A stretch of 64,000 bases of DNA from Tautonia sp040717455. GTDB taxonomy: Bacteria; Planctomycetota; Planctomycetia; Isosphaerales; Isosphaeraceae. The notes beneath the pieces are model-generated. The model was not told the DNA's origin. It saw only the letters and a program-made list of their open reading frames with translations, and searched no databases. Location of the stretch: positions 98,635 to 162,634 of the forward strand of contig NZ_JBFEFH010000014.1 in the NCBI RefSeq assembly GCF_040717455.1, in the 5' to 3' direction. Positions 60,821-64,000 of the stretch are shown here, in pieces (position 1 is the first letter of the stretch; each line of letters begins with the position of its first letter). A program made the translations under genes and the position numbers.

Positions 60821-63800
60821 TCAGGAGTCGGAAGCGAGGTCGGGTAGCAATCGATCAACCAGCGAGGGAAGGAGGTCAAGGCGATTGCCGTGGCGAGCGC
60901 TTGCGGTTGCGGTCGCAGCGCCGTCTCCCTGGGTCGCATCGATGCGGAACCGCAAGGGGCTGAGCACGGGAACTCCTCGCCCCCCCGTCGGGTCGAAGCG
61001 GACGGTTCGGGGAATCCCGAAGGGCTGGCCGTTCGTTTGGGCCGCGTCGAGGGTCCAGTCGCCCGTGGAGGGATTGAAGACCGTGTAGCTGGGACGTCCG
61101 TAGCCTTCGTAGTCGGCCACGGCGGCGATTTCCCCTGCAATTCCATAGGTGACCAGGAAGCCGTTGGCGAAGGTCGTCGGGCCGCCCGATGAGGGCAGGG
61201 TGAACCACTGGGCGAAGCCGGGGGCGAGGTCGCTGCGCGATCGGAAGGCGACGATGTCGGCGCGACCGTCGTTGTTGAAGTCGGCGACTGAGGGTTGGTC
61301 GGTATTGCCCGAGGCTCCGAATTCGTAACGGAAAGCCCCATCCCGCTCGCTGAACTTTAGGTCATTGAAGCTAGACGGGAGGACGAACCACTGGGCGCCA
61401 TCGAGAACGCCGTTGGCGACGTCCTCTGCGGTCCGTTCGGGGCGGAAAGTGACGATGTCGGCCCGGCCGTCGCCGTCGAGGTCGGCCGGGGCCGGAAGGT
61501 CAAGCCCACCTGGTGCGCCGAACGCGACATCGAAGGCTCCTAATCTGGTCTGGGGTCCGTCGGGGTTTGAGGTCGACGGCAGGATGAACCACTCGGCGGC
61601 TCCAGGGGTTCGATCGCTGGAGGCACGGAACGTGGCGATGTCGGTGATGCCGTCGCCATCGAAGTCGGCCGGAGCGGGGCGGTCGAGGTTACCTGCTGCT
61701 CCAAACAGGACATCTCGACGCTCGTTGTTGCTGCCGGAGAACAGTAAGACCCAGTTCGTGGCATTCGGCACGGAACCATTCCCGGCAATGGCGTACGGGT
61801 CACTCACGGCGATGTCGCTGATGCCGTCGCCGTCGAAGTCGCCGACGACCGGCACGGAGTTGCGTCCGATGTCGGAGAGTTCGATCTGTTGAGTCTGGCC
61901 GTCGGAGGAGCGGCGGATCGAGAAGACACCGACCCCTCGATTCTCGTCGTAGTGATACAGGGCCAGGTCGGCCCGACCGTCGCCGTCGTAGTCCCCCTCG
62001 ACCTCGATTTGCTGCCGGGATTCGGTGATCTGGACGGTCTCCCGCGTGCCGACAGGGTAGTTCGAATCGTTCGAGGCGGAGACTTCCACGACCACCGGGA
62101 ACGGTGCCGGATTGGAAGGCGTCCCATCATAGACCCCGGTGACGGTCACGGTACGCGGGACGTTCCAGTTGGCCGGGGTGAAGGTCAATGTGGTGACATC
62201 GACTTCGGCCTGAGACGGATTCCCGGAGGAGAGGGCGAATGTCACATTGCCCGTCGGTTGCGAGTCGAGTGCGACGGTGAAGGTGCGCGTGTGATTCTGC
62301 CCCGGGACCCGGTTGATGGCCAGGTTCGATTGCGAGAGGTTGACGCCGGCCGTGTCGTCGTTCCTGTTCGCAATCGAAACAACTGGCATCGCGAGCCCGT
62401 CGAAGTCCGGGTCATCGCTGCGGGCGAGGCCGGTAATCTGGTAGACGATGTTGAAATCGGCGACATCATCGTCAACACCCCGGACCGTGATCTCCTGCGG
62501 GATCGACCAGTTCGTCTCGGTGAAGGTGAGCGACGATTGGAGCAGTACGCCTTCCGACGTGTCGGAGCTGGTGAAGTCGACCGTGACCGGGGCAGTGGGT
62601 CTTGCCCCGAGCCGGACGGAGAAGGTGGCCGTTTTGCCCTCCTCGTTCGTGGAGAGATTCGAGGGCGGTGACGGAAGTATGGCGATAGAATTGTTGTCGA
62701 CGTTGACGACGGGGATCTCCTCCAACTCCTTCCCATCGAAATTCGGGTCGTCGCTCGTGGTCTTCCCGCGGATGAAGTAGGTGATGTTGCCGTCGGCGTT
62801 GTCGTCATTGACGCCCCGGACGGTCACTGGTTGCAGGGTGTTCCAGTTCGCTGCCGTGAAGATCAGGGACGATTGGACGGGTTCCCCTTCCGACGGATCG
62901 GAGCTGGAGAAATTCACCGTGACCGGTGCCGTCGGCCGAGAGCTGAGGCTGACGTAGAACTGGGCCGTGTTCCCGTCCTCGGAGGTCGTCAGGCTTGAGG
63001 GTCTGTCCACGAGGATCTCGGCGGTGTCGAGGTCCTGATTGACAACCGTGACTTCCGGGAACGGCCAGCCGTCGAACATGCGATCGTTACTGGAAATGGT
63101 CCCACGGATCGTGAACGTGGTGTTGCCGTCGAATTGATTGTCAGGCTGGCCCGTGACCGTGATCCTGCGCGGCTCGAACCAGTTGGCTGGGGTGAACGTG
63201 ATGGCCAATTGCGAAAGGTCCGCTTCGCCCGGTTTCGTATTGGTGAGGTTGATCGTGACCGACGCGGTCGGCCGCCGAGTCAGTAGAACATCGAAGAAGC
63301 CTTGTTTGCCCGACTCGTCGATTTCCACGATGGAATCCGACTCGACGCTGACATTGGAGGCCGAGGAGCCGAGATTCCTCACCAGCACGTCGGCCACGAT
63401 GCGCCCGTCGTAGAGATCGTCGTCACTGATTGCCGCGGAGGTGATGATCGAGTAATCGGCTTCATCTTCCGAGGAGCTCTCGATCGTCACGACCTGGGGA
63501 ACGTTCCAGTTCCCAGGAAGAAAGGTGAGCGACTCGACATTCGGACTGCCGATCGACGGGTTCGAGCTGGTCAGGTTGATGGTGACCGGCGCTGTTGGGA
63601 CGCTCTCCAGGCGGACGGTGAAGGTTGCCGTCTTAACGGGTGTTGTAATGAGGCCGGAACGGGGCAAAACGAGCACGCCGGGCGCCGCATTCACAGAATT
63701 CGTGAGTGGGGGATTGAAGCGTACACGTGGCCGATCGGGATCGTCTTCCTGATGGGTGATCTTGCCCTCGATCAGGATCGGATCGGAGGATCCCCAGTAA

Positions 63801-64000
63801 TTTGACCTCAGATCGATTTCCGTACTCGAAGGGCCGTCGGCGAACACCTGAGATTGGTTGAAGTGATTTCCTGAAATATCTATATTTGCGCCACTGTGAA
63901 TTGTGGTGCTCGTATTGAAGATGCTCCTCCGGATCGAGCTCGTCGAGCCCTCGTTCAAGACCAGCCCATGGAGGCCGAAAGTCGTGTTGTCGCTCGTCGA
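60821..64000 (-). CDS. Large surface protein with Calx-beta-like and FG-GAP repeats (5' end beyond window)
   Basis: The frame is open to the right edge, so the N-terminus is missing; 1059 residues are visible. The first part looks like the end of a parallel beta-helix (IDISGNHFNQ, SNYWGSSDP). Then come about five Calx-beta-like repeats of 100-120 residues with the phrase FTPANWNVPRTVTVTG and relatives. The C-terminal 350 residues hold six FG-GAP/VCBS units (DYDGDGRADLALYHYD, DFDGDGISDIAVSDP, DLDGDGRADIVTFRPE); the last is degenerate (DYEGYGRPSYTVFN). It is likely secreted or on the surface and calcium-binding. The end (LLPSLVDRLLPDLASDS) shows no known sorting tag. Codon GC is lower than in its neighbours. 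Confidence 0.82.
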   Translation of the reverse strand, partial: STSDNTTFGLHGLVLNEGSTSSIRRSIFNTSTTIHSGANIDISGNHFNQSQVFADGPSSTEIDLRSNYWGSSDPILIEGKITHQEDDPDRPRVRFNPPLTNSVNAAPGVLVLPRSGLITTPVKTATFTVRLESVPTAPVTINLTSSNPSIGSPNVESLTFLPGNWNVPQVVTIESSSEDEADYSIITSAAISDDDLYDGRIVADVLVRNLGSSASNVSVESDSIVEIDESGKQGFFDVLLTRRPTASVTINLTNTKPGEADLSQLAITFTPANWFEPRRITVTGQPDNQFDGNTTFTIRGTISSNDRMFDGWPFPEVTVVNQDLDTAEILVDRPSSLTTSEDGNTAQFYVSLSSRPTAPVTVNFSSSDPSEGEPVQSSLIFTAANWNTLQPVTVRGVNDDNADGNITYFIRGKTTSDDPNFDGKELEEIPVVNVDNNSIAILPSPPSNLSTNEEGKTATFSVRLGARPTAPVTVDFTSSDTSEGVLLQSSLTFTETNWSIPQEITVRGVDDDVADFNIVYQITGLARSDDPDFDGLAMPVVSIANRNDDTAGVNLSQSNLAINRVPGQNHTRTFTVALDSQPTGNVTFALSSGNPSQAEVDVTTLTFTPANWNVPRTVTVTGVYDGTPSNPAPFPVVVEVSASNDSNYPVGTRETVQITESRQQIEVEGDYDGDGRADLALYHYDENRGVGVFSIRRSSDGQTQQIELSDIGRNSVPVVGDFDGDGISDIAVSDPYAIAGNGSVPNATNWVLLFSGSNNERRDVLFGAAGNLDRPAPADFDGDGITDIATFRASSDRTPGAAEWFILPSTSNPDGPQTRLGAFDVAFGAPGGLDLPAPADLDGDGRADIVTFRPERTAEDVANGVLDGAQWFVLPSSFNDLKFSERDGAFRYEFGASGNTDQPSVADFNNDGRADIVAFRSRSDLAPGFAQWFTLPSSGGPTTFANGFLVTYGIAGEIAAVADYEGYGRPSYTVFNPSTGDWTLDAAQTNGQPFGIPRTVRFDPTGGRGVPVLSPLRFRIDATQGDGAATATASARHGNRLDLLPSLVDRLLPDLASDS

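Noticed and set aside
1..64000. Search for tRNA, rRNA and CRISPR arrays
   Set aside because: No T-loop motif in a cloverleaf context, no conserved rRNA segment and no spaced direct-repeat array were found by reading; only the SRP RNA was supported.

Overview
The window is about 64 kb of GC-rich (roughly 70 percent) bacterial chromosome that reads as a planctomycete, most likely of the Isosphaeraceae (Tautonia, Isosphaera or Singulisphaera type). The evidence is lineage-typical gene families: a DUF1559 pseudopilin followed by a tiny lipoprotein, a Gly/Ser-rich TIGR03000 protein, a Ser/Thr kinase fused to WD40 repeats, a MerR-type DNA-binding domain placed ahead of a receiver domain, and a non-flagellar FlgI-like protein. 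The genus is inference from recalled family distribution, not from a marker gene. No rRNA, tRNA, CRISPR array, prophage or intact insertion sequence was seen.

Layout. 1-9.9 kb: an HTTM membrane protein pair, the TIGR03000 protein, a thioesterase, an exported amidase, a beta-propeller/cytochrome c protein and a double SxxK penicillin-interacting protein. 9.9-20.6 kb: asparagine synthetase, the FlgI-like protein, an HTH-receiver regulator, a GT39 glycosyltransferase, moaC, a polyprenyl diphosphate synthase and an XRE regulator. 20.6-28.4 kb (minus strand): a degenerate histidine kinase/receiver protein, rpoN, then recR-ybaB-dnaX-SRP RNA in the classical order, and a YceH homologue. 28.4-42.5 kb: a gene-poor 1.3 kb spacer with repeats, a fused M16 protease, the pseudopilin and lipoprotein, an exported beta-helix/propeller pair, a helical lipoprotein, a 1001-residue AsmA-like protein and Dps. 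42.5-49.3 kb: a fatty-acid cluster plsX-fabD-fabG-acpP-fabF, then a polysaccharide pyruvyl transferase. 49.3-64 kb: a VapC-type toxin with a DUF104-like antitoxin, thrS, the kinase-WD40 protein, an RdgC-like protein, a DUF885 peptidase-like protein, a decayed IS and the C-terminal part of a Calx-beta/FG-GAP surface protein that runs off the right edge.

How the genes work together. The clearest functional units are the fatty-acid elongation cluster, behind a near-consensus sigma-70 promoter, and the replication/repair/secretion group SRP RNA-dnaX-ybaB-recR. Many other genes point to the cell envelope and surface.

The observations most worth following are: an A10 homopolymer in dnaX where a one-base slip in either direction meets a stop within a few codons, predicting a gamma-like short form; a FlgI-family protein with HEAT repeats inserted between its two FlgI-like parts; a two-component protein whose kinase and receiver domains have lost key residues; and a class A beta-lactamase-like/PG-binding/S11 peptidase triple fusion.
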